A stretch of DNA of 44,782 nucleotides from Candidatus Collierbacteria bacterium GW2011_GWC2_44_18 (GCA_001000865.1 LCIE01000001.1:1-44782), one strand, 5' to 3'. Positions 1 through 7,980 are shown, numbered from the stretch's first letter. A program made the numbers and translations. The notes: a model not told the origin generated them from the letters alone.

Positions 1-39
1 TATTCTTTTTTTCATATATTTTATTCGAACTATCTAATG

Positions 40-111
40 TAGCAGGGACGGGGGTCGGACCCGTGACCTCGGCCTTATGAAGACCTTGCTCTACCACTGA
101 GCTACCCTGCC
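40..111 (-). tRNA. tRNA-Met (anticodon CAU)
   Basis: On the minus strand this folds as a 72-nt cloverleaf: acceptor GGCAGGG/CCCTGCT (one G-U at 1:72), D-arm GCTC/GAGC, a seven-base anticodon loop TTCATAA giving CAU, and a T-stem ACGGG/CCCGT. No CCA is encoded after the discriminator A. The T-loop reads TCCGACC, with C at position 55 where T is nearly universal, and the top anticodon-stem pair (27:43) is A-G. CAU could mean elongator Met or lysidine-modified Ile2. A tRNA-Ile(UAU) lies 2 kb away, so Met is the better call. Confidence 0.88.
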
Positions 112-197
112 ATGATCAGCCGTGGCTGCCCGAAAGGTGATCCAAGCTCTATTTTACCATCTGGAAGGCATCACAGCGGCCAAATTACGCTCATCCG

Positions 198-206
198 TGC
201 TATAAT
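198..206 (+). promoter_or_regulatory. extended -10 promoter TGcTATAAT
   Basis: A perfect extended -10 (TG, one base, TATAAT) with no good -35 at 17 bp. Transcription would begin near 212-213, at the 5' edge of the structured element that follows. The nearest downstream gene lies on the opposite strand, so this promoter most simply serves a stable RNA. Confidence 0.6.
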
Positions 207-212
207 ATGGAT

Positions 213-297
213 GTTCGCCCTTTGCGGGTGGAAGGTAAGTATCTTGCAGGGCTCATAATCCTGCTTAATTAGGGGGCGGAACCCTAGACCCGCAACA
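213..297 (+). ncRNA. structured RNA resembling an aberrant initiator tRNA
   Basis: Positions 222-229 and 288-295 form a perfect 8-bp closing stem. Inside are a hairpin 246-250/260-264 whose nine-base loop contains CTCATAA, the initiator-tRNA anticodon loop with CAU at 254-256, and a hairpin 270-274/282-286 in the T-arm position. The 3' end CCCGCAACA also looks tRNA-fMet-like. However, the T-like loop is GGCGGAA rather than TTCRANN, an extra G precedes the acceptor strand, and the D-arm lacks the usual GG. The leader 213-220 can also pair with 274-282 (one bulged G), which would make a pseudoknot. It could be a degenerate initiator tRNA, a tRNA-like regulator, or an unrelated structured RNA. 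Confidence 0.45.
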
Positions 298-321
298 TAA
301 ATCGTACCCGTCCCGGTAGAG

Positions 322-690
322 CTACATTGATAACAAATTCCACCATTTCCTCCAATTCGGTACGAATTTGACCAGCCTTACCTCCTCCTGGGCAAATGCC
401 TTGTCAGGCATCACCACTAACACCTCCCCCTCCTTCTGCATGTTAAGTTTCTCTCTAATGATTTTTTCCTTATAGTCGTCAGTCATCACCATCCCTAGTT
501 TCTCTTTTAGAGCTTCATTTTTCGTTTTTTCGGCTTCCAGCCTCCGATTTGCCTCTTCTATTCGACCGAAACCGATCCTGATCTGCCAAACATCTCTCGA
601 AAGTGAGATTATGAGTAACCAAACAACCACCAGAATAAATATTCGATACCAACCCTTTTCATGCCTGCTCCCCGTGTTTTTATTTACCAC
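322..690 (-). CDS. FtsB/DivIC-like septum formation protein
   Basis: A 122-residue protein with a short basic cytoplasmic N-terminus, one membrane segment at about residues 15-32 (IFILVVVWLLIISL) and then a coiled coil at about 38-66 rich in E, K, A and L. This is the bitopic layout of FtsB/DivIC, which bridges FtsL and FtsQ in the divisome. A short C-terminal region follows the coil (residues 70-122). There is no unique catalytic motif, so the call rests on architecture and size. It is divergent from the recombinase gene at 748, with 57 bp between. Confidence 0.65.
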   Translation of the reverse strand: MVNKNTGSRHEKGWYRIFILVVVWLLIISLSRDVWQIRIGFGRIEEANRRLEAEKTKNEALKEKLGMVMTDDYKEKIIREKLNMQKEGEVLVVMPDKAFAQEEVRLVKFVPNWRKWWNLLSM

Positions 691-713
691 TTGCTTTTTC
701 GTAACCTAGAGTG

Positions 714-743
714 TTACAATTAGAGTCATAATATATTTATAAC
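714..743 (+). promoter_or_regulatory. promoter of the recombinase gene, leaderless type
   Basis: TTACAA (714-719), an 18-bp spacer and TATAAC (738-743). The ATG at 748 begins only 4 nt after the -10 box, so the mRNA would have essentially no 5' leader, and no Shine-Dalgarno is visible. An alternative -10 TAATAT at 729-734 would give a short leader. Confidence 0.42.
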
Positions 744-747
744 CAAA

Positions 748-1623
748 ATGGACCAAAACGAACTCAATATCAAGTTGGCTGTTTCTACCTTTAAAAGTCA
801 CCTCTTCCAACAAGGTAGAGCTTCTGCTACCATCTTAGCCTATTCAAAAGACATCGAGCAACTGGCAGATTTCTTGGCCAAATCGAACGTTATAAACCTC
901 AAAGAGGTTACCAAAGACAACATTGATGCCTTTAAGTCTCACTTGGCGGAAAATAGCTACACCACCAAATCTATCTCGAGAAAAATCAATTCCATTAAGT
1001 CTTTCTTTTCTTATGTTCAGGCCAACGGCCTCATTTCTGATAATCCGTCTGTTGGCGTGTCCCACCCCAAATACGACATCAAACCACCTCGAATTCTGAA
1101 CAAAATTGAATATCGAGCCCTCAGAGATGCCTGCCGCGAAGACCTTAGAATGGCTGCCATTGTAGAGATCCTCCTTCAAACTGGTATGCGTATCTCCGAA
1201 CTTGCAAATCTCAAGATTTCTGATATTGATAAAAGCACCAACCAAGTCACCATTAGAGCCTACGAATCCCATCCTGAACGAGTCACCCCCATCAACCAAC
1301 CAGCCAGAGAAGCTCTTGATCGATACTTGACTGTTAGGCCAAAAAGTGCCAACAACAGTGTTTTTATAACCAAAACAGGAAACGCCTTCCTAATTAGAAA
1401 TATTCGATCCAATTTAGACCGCTATTTCCACATTGCAGGCATCGAAAATGCAAAAGTTAACGACCTCAGACATACATTTATTGCTCAGCAGTTGACTTCT
1501 GGAAGTCCCTTGGTCTACATTAGTAAGCTTGTTGGCCACAAAAGACTCTCTACAACCGAGAAATATCTGGAATTTATCTCAGAAAAACCCGCAAAAGACA
1601 AACCAAAGATAATCGACCTTTAA
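748..1623 (+). CDS. tyrosine recombinase, XerC/XerD-like
   Basis: A 291-residue protein of typical Xer length. Residues 8-95 match the SAM-like core-binding domain and about 110-280 the catalytic domain. Visible catalytic residues are R148 (TGMRISEL), R241 (NDLRHTF), H264 (LVGHKRLST) and nucleophile Y273 (TEKYL). Two positions depart from XerC/D: the first His of the HxxR box is N238, and the beta-hairpin Lys is not evident (AYESHPERV around 171-179). It may be the chromosome-dimer resolvase of a CPR lineage or a relative with altered chemistry. No paired att sites were found. Its 3' end overlaps the opposing gene by 4 nt. Confidence 0.85.
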   Translation: MDQNELNIKLAVSTFKSHLFQQGRASATILAYSKDIEQLADFLAKSNVINLKEVTKDNIDAFKSHLAENSYTTKSISRKINSIKSFFSYVQANGLISDNPSVGVSHPKYDIKPPRILNKIEYRALRDACREDLRMAAIVEILLQTGMRISELANLKISDIDKSTNQVTIRAYESHPERVTPINQPAREALDRYLTVRPKSANNSVFITKTGNAFLIRNIRSNLDRYFHIAGIENAKVNDLRHTFIAQQLTSGSPLVYISKLVGHKRLSTTEKYLEFISEKPAKDKPKIIDL

Positions 1624-1982
1624 TCTCTCTTGGTTAATTTTTTAATGGTTTCCAGCGTAGTCTGAGATAAAAACCCCAAAACATCTCCCATCTTTTCCAA
1701 AGACCCTATGGCTATAGCTAGCCACCCCGAGGTTGTTCTTCTTGTGTCCTCAAGAATCAAGAAGGCATTCTTCACTCCCGACACTTCAAGTTGTTCGCCA
1801 GTAACTTCATCCTCTAGATAAATGGTCACGGGATTCCCGTTCTTTCCCAAGTCTAAATTTCCACTTATCAGCATTTCTTGTGGCCAATTGTTCTCTACAA
1901 AATCACCCGGGTCGTTTTTGATCTGAGACACTCTCAAAAGACGATCCTGTTTGATTTTTAATTTTGGATTTTTGGTCTTCAT
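1620..1982 (-). CDS. conserved-looking hypothetical protein
   Basis: A 120-residue soluble protein with no motif I recognise: basic N-terminus, a middle resembling a beta-rich domain (MLISGNLDLG... VTIYLEDEVTGEQLEV), and a helical C-terminus ending KKLTKRD. The ATG lies only 6 nt after the encoded CCA of tRNA-Ile and no Shine-Dalgarno fits between, so its mRNA probably arises by 3' processing of the tRNA precursor, leaving an almost leaderless message. It converges on the recombinase with a 4-nt overlap. Confidence 0.6.
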   Translation of the reverse strand: MKTKNPKLKIKQDRLLRVSQIKNDPGDFVENNWPQEMLISGNLDLGKNGNPVTIYLEDEVTGEQLEVSGVKNAFLILEDTRRTTSGWLAIAIGSLEKMGDVLGFLSQTTLETIKKLTKRD

Positions 1983-1988
1983 CTTTAT

Positions 1989-2064
1989 TGGTGGGCGACT
2001 CAGGACTCGAACCTGAAACCAGTTAGGTATAAGCTAACCGCTCTACCAATTGAGCTAGTCGCCC
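1989..2064 (-). tRNA. tRNA-Ile (anticodon UAU)
   Basis: A clean 76-nt cloverleaf on the minus strand: acceptor GGGCGAC/GTCGCCC, D-arm GCTC/GAGC with loop AATTGGTA, anticodon stem GTTAG/CTAAC, loop CTTATAC, T-arm TCAGG/CCTGA with TTCGAGT, discriminator A and an encoded CCA. Positions 34-36 read UAU, which decodes AUA. Most bacteria read AUA with a CAU tRNA modified to lysidine by TilS, so a direct UAU isoacceptor is uncommon. Confidence 0.93.
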
Positions 2065-2091
2065 CAATTACCAGATATTTTACCATTCAAA

Positions 2092-4413
2092 CTACAAATT
2101 CGATCTTCTTTCAATTTCTTCCGAAACTTCAGCAACATCTCTACCAAATTTCAGCCTAGACAGTTCCTTGACCATTCTAGCTATCTCAGGACTGCCTTGC
2201 GCCCTCTCCGCTTTCAAATCTCTCCCAACATTCATTGAGAACGGAGGCACCGGTGTCCCGCTGACGATCGTTTTAACATAAATATTTTGGGCGGGGATGT
2301 TAGATAAATCTGTTTCGTTGAACACTCCCTCAAACTCCTTAGACAGAATCGCCGCATCTTGCACACCAACGCGGTAGGTCATCAGAGTTCCACAGTTGCC
2401 AAAGATTGCATCTCTTACTTGTTCGTCTATCTGACTGACAAATTGATTAGCCAAAACCAAACCGATTCCATATTTGCGGACTTCAGAAAGCATCTGGGCA
2501 AAATCAGGAGTTGCAAAATTTTGAAACTCATCGACATAAAGATAGAATGGGCGTCTCTGTTCCTTGGGTATTTCCTGTCGTGAAAGTGCGGCTGCCAATA
2601 GTTTTGGTACCAGGACATTACCCAAAAAGTTCGAATCTTCCTCTCCCAGGAGCCCTTTAGCCAATTTAAGAAACACTATCTTGCCTTCGTCCATGGCAGT
2701 TCTAAAGTTCAAAGCACTCTTGGATTGACCAATAATATTCCGAATCATCTCATTGGTCACAAACCGGCCAAATTTTGAGGCAATATAGTCAAGAGTTTCT
2801 GATTTATGGAAGTCGCTAGTTTGGGCAATCTGGTCAGTCCAATAACGTTTTACAATTGGATCTTTGACCAATGGTAATATTTCTTGCACGTATTTCTGGT
2901 CAGTCAGAGCTCGGTTAACTTCTACAAAGGTCGCTCCTGGTACCATAGCGACGGTAAGCATGGCATTTCTGATGGCATGTTCGAATCGCGGACCCACCAT
3001 TCCTGTGCGATGCGGGTCATACAATTTATACATTAGGTTGATTATTGAAGAGGCTACAATATGCATTTCGTCATAGTTAGCTACTTCCAACAAATTAAGC
3101 CCCACCGGTCTATCTTTGTCCGATGGATCAAACAGAATCACGTCTTCAGCTCTTTCCGGGGGCACCAATTCCAACAGCTCCTCTATTCCATCTCCATGTG
3201 GTTCCATAAAACAAAGCCCTTTTCCAGCCCTCATGTCTTGGATAATCATTGATTTCAGCAACTCTGTTTTCCCAGTACCGGTTCTTCCAATGATATACAA
3301 ATGTTTCATCCTGTCTGTCTCCCCCATAAAGATATTTCTCTCTTGCCCTCGATACACGGATCGGCCCAACCACAGACCACTTTCCGGAAATTCCCCAGAC
3401 GCAGGAGCTGTTTTTGCTGTCAACCAAAAAATATGTGGTGTTTCAATGGTTTTATTTGGTAGATGCCACACTGTTGCCAGTTCGTCAATTGACAAAATAG
3501 AGTTCAACCCCCACAAATTTTGATACCGGTAAATAAAGTCGAGCATAAAAGATTGTTTAAATCGGATTTTATTTCCGGAAAATGAATTTTGATTGCCGGC
3601 AAATTGGGAGAATGTACCCTTTAGGTTACTCAAATTAGCTTTTGCTTGCTCCAAAGTGGGCGACACGCTAATAATTCTGATACTAGTCAGGAAACCCACC
3701 TTGGAACACTTATTGGTAATTGCCTCTATATCCTGAGGATTCATTTTAAACTTGGCCTTTTCTGGATCTGCCTCTTCTTTTTTCAATTTTGAAACGTATC
3801 CAAATCCAAATTTACTCCAACTTGACTCGGCTGGAGAAATTATTATTTGAATAGCTGCAGCCTCATTATCGTTAAATTTGGCCATTGCCGAGGTAATCGA
3901 AGACAAAGAATCCACGGGCAATTCCTTAAAATTCTTGATCGGTTTAAAGCTCTCATTTTTTAGAGTCAGTTCGGCGAAATCAATTTTGGCGTTCTTATAG
4001 AATATATTGTATTCGTCAACCTGCTTGACATGAGTTCCTGGATAAGTTCCGGAAACCAGCTTCTCGACCAATTCCATGTTTTTTTTGTGACAGGAAATAT
4101 AGAACCTTATATCTTCTTTTTTTCCCACAATCTCCAGAGACAAGTGCTGCTGGGACGCAAATTTTTGCCAAATACCTCCTTTTTTAATCGAAAAAAGCGA
4201 AGCAAACATTTGCTCCACCGCATCGACTTTGACCTCATTGTCTCGTGGAACCGCAATTTCCAAAATAACAAAGTTCAAACTCACTTCTTCCCTGTTCCTG
4301 TTTCTTACCCATATCACAAATAGCATCCAGACAACAATCATCGTTGCAGCCAAAAAGGCAACTCCTAGGAAAACCGCAAAAATATACTGAATCCAAAAGT
4401 TTAAATCTATCAT
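2092..4413 (-). CDS. TraG/VirD4-like membrane-anchored ATPase
   Basis: A 773-residue protein. An N-terminal membrane segment (about 9-36) is followed by an alpha/beta region (45-330) and a RecA-like motor: Walker A at 376-383 (GRTGTGKT) and Walker B near residue 620 (YLYVDEFQNF), followed by LVLANQFVSQ typical of the conjugative coupling/TraM-like ATPases. Such proteins pump DNA or protein through type IV-like systems, but CPR genomes carry stand-alone chromosomal copies with unclear cargo. No relaxase, VirB4 or pilin genes are visible here. Its start overlaps the upstream small gene as ATGA, so the two are translationally coupled. Confidence 0.85.
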   Translation of the reverse strand: MIDLNFWIQYIFAVFLGVAFLAATMIVVWMLFVIWVRNRNREEVSLNFVILEIAVPRDNEVKVDAVEQMFASLFSIKKGGIWQKFASQQHLSLEIVGKKEDIRFYISCHKKNMELVEKLVSGTYPGTHVKQVDEYNIFYKNAKIDFAELTLKNESFKPIKNFKELPVDSLSSITSAMAKFNDNEAAAIQIIISPAESSWSKFGFGYVSKLKKEEADPEKAKFKMNPQDIEAITNKCSKVGFLTSIRIISVSPTLEQAKANLSNLKGTFSQFAGNQNSFSGNKIRFKQSFMLDFIYRYQNLWGLNSILSIDELATVWHLPNKTIETPHIFWLTAKTAPASGEFPESGLWLGRSVYRGQERNIFMGETDRMKHLYIIGRTGTGKTELLKSMIIQDMRAGKGLCFMEPHGDGIEELLELVPPERAEDVILFDPSDKDRPVGLNLLEVANYDEMHIVASSIINLMYKLYDPHRTGMVGPRFEHAIRNAMLTVAMVPGATFVEVNRALTDQKYVQEILPLVKDPIVKRYWTDQIAQTSDFHKSETLDYIASKFGRFVTNEMIRNIIGQSKSALNFRTAMDEGKIVFLKLAKGLLGEEDSNFLGNVLVPKLLAAALSRQEIPKEQRRPFYLYVDEFQNFATPDFAQMLSEVRKYGIGLVLANQFVSQIDEQVRDAIFGNCGTLMTYRVGVQDAAILSKEFEGVFNETDLSNIPAQNIYVKTIVSGTPVPPFSMNVGRDLKAERAQGSPEIARMVKELSRLKFGRDVAEVSEEIERRSNL

Positions 4414-4775
4414 TTATTAGTATTTTGAGGCATATAAAAGACTCTTCCTGGGTATTTTTTTATCATCATTACACACCACTCAGACAACCACCGTACACCT
4501 TCTAAAATGTTTTGCTTTAGTCCACTCTCCAGCTCTTTCTGATCTATGGGAAGCATTATTTTTTTGGCTCCCACCACGGGAACGGTACCCACCATTCCCT
4601 TATGGTCCACGGCTTGATTAGCCTGTGCCGCAGAAACTGTCTGCTGTGGCTGATTTATCTGTGGTTGTTGAGTTTCAGCTTGATGTTCTACTCTATCGAT
4701 ATAACCCTGAATTTCCTTCAAGGCCATTTCATCCGGAGTTAATTGACGTTCTATTTCCTTACCCAAAGCAGGCAT
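4410..4775 (-). CDS. small partner of the TraG-like ATPase, unknown function
   Basis: A 121-residue soluble protein. Residues 10-40 are helical and acidic, 40-60 form a Gln-rich linker (QTQQPQINQPQQT), and 75-121 hold a more conserved-looking domain (LPIDQKELESGLKQN... GVRWLSEWCVMMIKKYPGRV). The 4-nt ATGA overlap with the ATPase gene indicates co-expression and perhaps an adaptor or substrate-binding role, which is inference. No signal peptide or membrane segment is seen. Confidence 0.7.
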   Translation of the reverse strand: MPALGKEIERQLTPDEMALKEIQGYIDRVEHQAETQQPQINQPQQTVSAAQANQAVDHKGMVGTVPVVGAKKIMLPIDQKELESGLKQNILEGVRWLSEWCVMMIKKYPGRVFYMPQNTNK

Positions 4776-4780
4776 ATCTA

Positions 4781-4789
4781 ACTATACCA
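4781..4789 (-). promoter_or_regulatory. extended -10 (TGgTATAGT) of the ATPase operon
   Basis: On the minus strand TATAGT at 4786-4781 is preceded by TGG and lies 5 nt before the ATG at 4775. No Shine-Dalgarno lies between, so a leaderless transcript is predicted. A TTGACC occurs upstream but at the wrong spacing for a -35. Confidence 0.45.
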
Positions 4790-5165
4790 ATTATTTAGGT
4801 CAAATTCCTAAATCAATAACGAAGTTTTTTCACCATCAGCTCCTCTTTGTCATAAAACGACCACTTAACGAAGTGGATATAGGAAAACTATAAAGTTACT
4901 TCATTGTCACCGGATATCTGGGCAATCGTCTTTCCAAAGCTACCTAAAAAAACAAAAAAGGCACGATCTCATGGTAAAAGTCCGCGCAAACCCACAGTTA
5001 GCAATATCAACAAAAGACTGATAGTAATCAAAATTACCTTCTACTATCTAATATCATTTTTCTGCTCTTGTCAAATCCCCCTTAGACCATCTCAAATCAC
5101 ATCAGAACTATACGAATGATATCACAATCCTACTTGAGTTCTCGAGTTCTTGATTCCTTGAGTTC
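4790..5165. other. intergenic stretch without a convincing gene
   Basis: About 375 bp between the ATPase-operon promoter and the nrdJ stop. It holds a perfect 6-bp hairpin with AACG loop at 4861-4876 (CCACTTAACGAAGTGG), followed on the minus strand by TCGTTTTATG, which could be a weak nrd terminator. There is also a run of three near-direct GAGTTCT repeats at 5136-5166. Open frames here have no recognisable domain and no initiation signal. Confidence 0.4.
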
Positions 5166-7445
5166 TTATATTTTCCCCTCCGTCGGGTCAATATCACAGC
5201 CAGCCACACAGGCTAGTTCTTGTGCCGCTTTAGTATAATCTTCTTCCTCGAAACGGAAGAGTTTACTAAAATCGATCGGGGGGAAAACTAACTTCAATTT
5301 TTCGTACTCCTCTTTTTCTATCTCCTGATATGGCATCTGAGAATAGGCGGCGTCAAAGGCGGGGAGAAACGACATACCACCTATTAGATTCCGATGTTCC
5401 CAAACCCACTTTATGAGATCAATTACCTCATCCGGGTGATACGTGATTGTTACACTCGGATTGTGTTCGGTCCAGTTGATCTTATTTTGCAACCAATATT
5501 CACACTGGGCTACTGCCGAAAAACTTTTTCTAGTTACCGCCCCATCCGGGGACTTAACCGGGAAATGAATAACCCATGTATTTGCTGACTCCAAAGCTTG
5601 ACCATTTTCCGGATCCATGGGAACTCCTTCTGATTTTAATACTTTATGTATTGAAGAATGGGTACTCACTCTGATATTTCTAATGTAATATGGAGCCCAC
5701 CTGGCATGTATCCCGGATGAACAATTAAAAAGTTGTGAAGAATTACCCGAAGGCTTGACACAGGTCACAGCCGCGGCCTGATTTATTCCTAGTTTCTCAG
5801 CCATCACTCTATTTGTTTCAATTGCAACCTGCCTCAATCGGTTCTGGACTGCGGAATCTTGAGCCACTGGGCTATCCATCTGACCGTTAATATCCACCCC
5901 CAACAATCTTTCCTCTTCGCAGTTTTTCTTCCATGCTGGCCGAAGTCCGGGAAAGTTCGTTGCCATGGCTTGTATTGTGCCAATAATCGCCGCCACTTCT
6001 ACTTTTTCCTTTAATGATTCGTATGTATCCTCTCGCCTCGCAACCGCAATCGAAAGATTACAAAATTCAAAAGGTCTGAGGATTATTTCCCCACAGGGAT
6101 TAGTTCCAAAATCTGCCGGATTCCTCCTCGCCGGTCTCATCTCCAAAGCTGATTGACGATTAAAAATACCTGGTTCTCCTCGGCCAGACTTTACTATTTC
6201 CAACATTTGTTTAGTCACCTCAAGCTGTGTCAAACCAGACAATGGCCAAACCGCGCTGTTGTTAGCATTCCATCTCTGACTATTGTCCCTTTCAAAGTCA
6301 CCGGATTTGCTGTCCCACATTTCCTTATCGTCAAAGTCAAAAAGTGATATCATCGCCGTCCGTCTCATTCCACCAGAAACAGCGGCATTCCCCACCTCAC
6401 ACATCATATCGTGCGCATCTATCGCTCTCAGGAAACTGCCTTGACGGGCTATAATTCGCTCCCTCACAAATTCCATCATTCTCCTAAGCGGTTCAGGACC
6501 GGAAGACCTACCGCCTTTTGTTCGCAGTATCGCCCCCGCAGGGCGAAGAGCCGAATAATCAAATTTTATATCTCCGCCATCAAACCAAGTCTGGAGACCT
6601 GTCCTCAAAGCCTCCGCCCACCCTTCTGTTGAATCTTCGATAAGCATTTGTTTTGTTTCCAAACCATCCTGTCTCTTTACTCGAGGCAGATTTTCTACGT
6701 ATCGATTTTCCACCGAAAAACCCACTCCGCAGCCATTCATTGAAATAATTAACGCCTCCACAAATGAATCAACACTATCTACTGGTTGGTAAGAACAGTT
6801 ATATATACTAATGTTGTTTCTTCTAGCCGCCGGACCGGCCATAGCCAAAAGCCTCATTGACGGCGTGGCTTTCATTTCTAATATTGAATTTCTGATTCTC
6901 TTATAAACTCCAGGCTCAAGTTTTCCTCCGGATAGTTCATGCAAAAAGTCCACCGATCTATTCACGGTTTCTTTCCATGTCTCTCTCCTACCCAAGTCGT
7001 AATTAAATCTTGAATATTTATCAAAAAACTGGAATTTCTGAATCTGATTTTCAAAATATACATCGCTTTCAGAAAAGGCCTTCGCAACTTCTTTTGGAAT
7101 CGGACGTGAATCTCGTAATTTGGCGTGCTCAACTCTATAAATAATATAGTTCTTTGCAGCCTCAAACTCACCGGCTGCCTGTAATACCAGTTCAACTGTA
7201 TCTTGAACCTGTTCCACCGTCGGTTTGCCGTATTTTGCTCCAATTATATTTACCACCCGTTGTGCCAGCTCACCAACCGGAGTCGAGGGGTCACTACCAA
7301 GATCATCGAAGCACAAAGTTATCGCCTTTTCAATTTTCTGAACCTCAAAAGGAACTACTCGTCCGTCTCTCTTAACGATTGTCTTTGGTAACTCTATTTT
7401 AATTTTCTCGACTATCTTGTCCTTATTTTTTTGGCCAGTTTTCAT
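5166..7445 (-). CDS. nrdJ: class II (adenosylcobalamin-dependent) ribonucleotide reductase
   Basis: A 759-residue enzyme reducing ribonucleotides to deoxyribonucleotides. Residues 20-110 form an ATP-cone allosteric domain. The barrel shows C217 (NCSYQ), the NPCGEI finger-loop motif with C451 and E453, and C462 eleven residues after C451, the spacing seen in the Lactobacillus B12-dependent triphosphate reductase. The tail ends with a redox pair C746/C750 (CVAGC). No small radical subunit gene lies nearby, which fits a B12 enzyme. Whether the substrate is a di- or triphosphate cannot be settled by eye. The start overlaps nrdR as ATGA, giving an nrdR-nrdJ operon. Confidence 0.93.
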   Translation of the reverse strand: MKTGQKNKDKIVEKIKIELPKTIVKRDGRVVPFEVQKIEKAITLCFDDLGSDPSTPVGELAQRVVNIIGAKYGKPTVEQVQDTVELVLQAAGEFEAAKNYIIYRVEHAKLRDSRPIPKEVAKAFSESDVYFENQIQKFQFFDKYSRFNYDLGRRETWKETVNRSVDFLHELSGGKLEPGVYKRIRNSILEMKATPSMRLLAMAGPAARRNNISIYNCSYQPVDSVDSFVEALIISMNGCGVGFSVENRYVENLPRVKRQDGLETKQMLIEDSTEGWAEALRTGLQTWFDGGDIKFDYSALRPAGAILRTKGGRSSGPEPLRRMMEFVRERIIARQGSFLRAIDAHDMMCEVGNAAVSGGMRRTAMISLFDFDDKEMWDSKSGDFERDNSQRWNANNSAVWPLSGLTQLEVTKQMLEIVKSGRGEPGIFNRQSALEMRPARRNPADFGTNPCGEIILRPFEFCNLSIAVARREDTYESLKEKVEVAAIIGTIQAMATNFPGLRPAWKKNCEEERLLGVDINGQMDSPVAQDSAVQNRLRQVAIETNRVMAEKLGINQAAAVTCVKPSGNSSQLFNCSSGIHARWAPYYIRNIRVSTHSSIHKVLKSEGVPMDPENGQALESANTWVIHFPVKSPDGAVTRKSFSAVAQCEYWLQNKINWTEHNPSVTITYHPDEVIDLIKWVWEHRNLIGGMSFLPAFDAAYSQMPYQEIEKEEYEKLKLVFPPIDFSKLFRFEEEDYTKAAQELACVAGCDIDPTEGKI

Positions 7446-7915
7446 ATATTGTTAACTTGGTTAGTAATTCTCATAGGTGCCAAAATAAACTGCTTATAGT
7501 CCTCGGCGTTATTAAAATCCATATACACACTGGCAAATCTCAAGTAAGCCAACTCGTCCAATCGCCTTAACCGATTCAGAGCTAGTTTCCCAATATCACT
7601 CGATTTAATTTCCACTGTTTTTCTATTCAGCAGTTTACATTCAATATCGTCCACCAAGTTTTCAATATCTTCTTTTGCTACCTTTCTTTTGTAACATGCT
7701 TTACCTACCCCTTTTAGTAACTTTTCTCGATCATACTGCTCAACTTTTCCATTTTTTTTAATTACCTTTAGATCTATGTTGACAACTTTCTCATGAGTCG
7801 TAAATCTCTTCTTACATCTCTTACATTGTCTTCGTCGACGAACCGCCTCAGATCCAGGAAGACCCCTACTCTCCAGGACGTTCGTCTCTTCATTATTGCA
7901 GTATGGGCAGTTCAT
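7442..7915 (-). CDS. nrdR: transcriptional repressor NrdR
   Basis: A 158-residue nucleotide-sensing repressor of ribonucleotide reductase genes. An N-terminal zinc ribbon uses C3, C6, C31 and C34 (MNCPYC... QCKRCKKRF) and an ATP-cone follows at about 45-135. The frame stays open upstream to 7981, but that extension would run through the promoter; the family begins exactly at MNCPYC, so the ATG at 7915 is chosen. No Shine-Dalgarno is visible before it. It is the first gene of the nrdR-nrdJ operon and probably self-regulates. Confidence 0.93.
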   Translation of the reverse strand: MNCPYCNNEETNVLESRGLPGSEAVRRRRQCKRCKKRFTTHEKVVNIDLKVIKKNGKVEQYDREKLLKGVGKACYKRKVAKEDIENLVDDIECKLLNRKTVEIKSSDIGKLALNRLRRLDELAYLRFASVYMDFNNAEDYKQFILAPMRITNQVNNI

Positions 7916-7943
7916 AGTGGCGCGATATTTAGCGTTATCAATC

Positions 7944-7972
7944 ATCATCAAACACCACCGGTGGTATGTCAA
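7944..7972 (-). promoter_or_regulatory. nrd operon promoter with palindromic operator
   Basis: On the minus strand: TTGACA (7972-7967), a 17-bp spacer and GATGAT (7949-7944). The spacer contains a perfect 12-bp palindrome, ACCACCGGTGGT (7954-7965), well placed for a repressor to block polymerase. It does not resemble the AT-rich NrdR box known from other bacteria, so the binding protein is unknown. Confidence 0.55.
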
Positions 7973-7980
7973 CTGGAACA

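Noticed and set aside
844-1299. 151-codon minus-strand open frame within the recombinase gene
   Set aside because: Lies wholly in antisense of a well supported gene and encodes no recognisable domain.
3116-3523. 135-codon plus-strand frame within the ATPase gene
   Set aside because: Antisense shadow over the Walker A region; no initiation signal.
748-4775. Integrative or conjugative element (recombinase, tRNA, TraG-like ATPase together)
   Set aside because: No duplicated tRNA 3' end, relaxase, VirB4 or pilus genes were found, and the ATPase is of a type that CPR chromosomes carry stand-alone.
4904-5119. 71-codon plus-strand frame in the gap before nrdJ
   Set aside because: Low-complexity basic peptide, no SD, no -10 at the expected distance and no domain.
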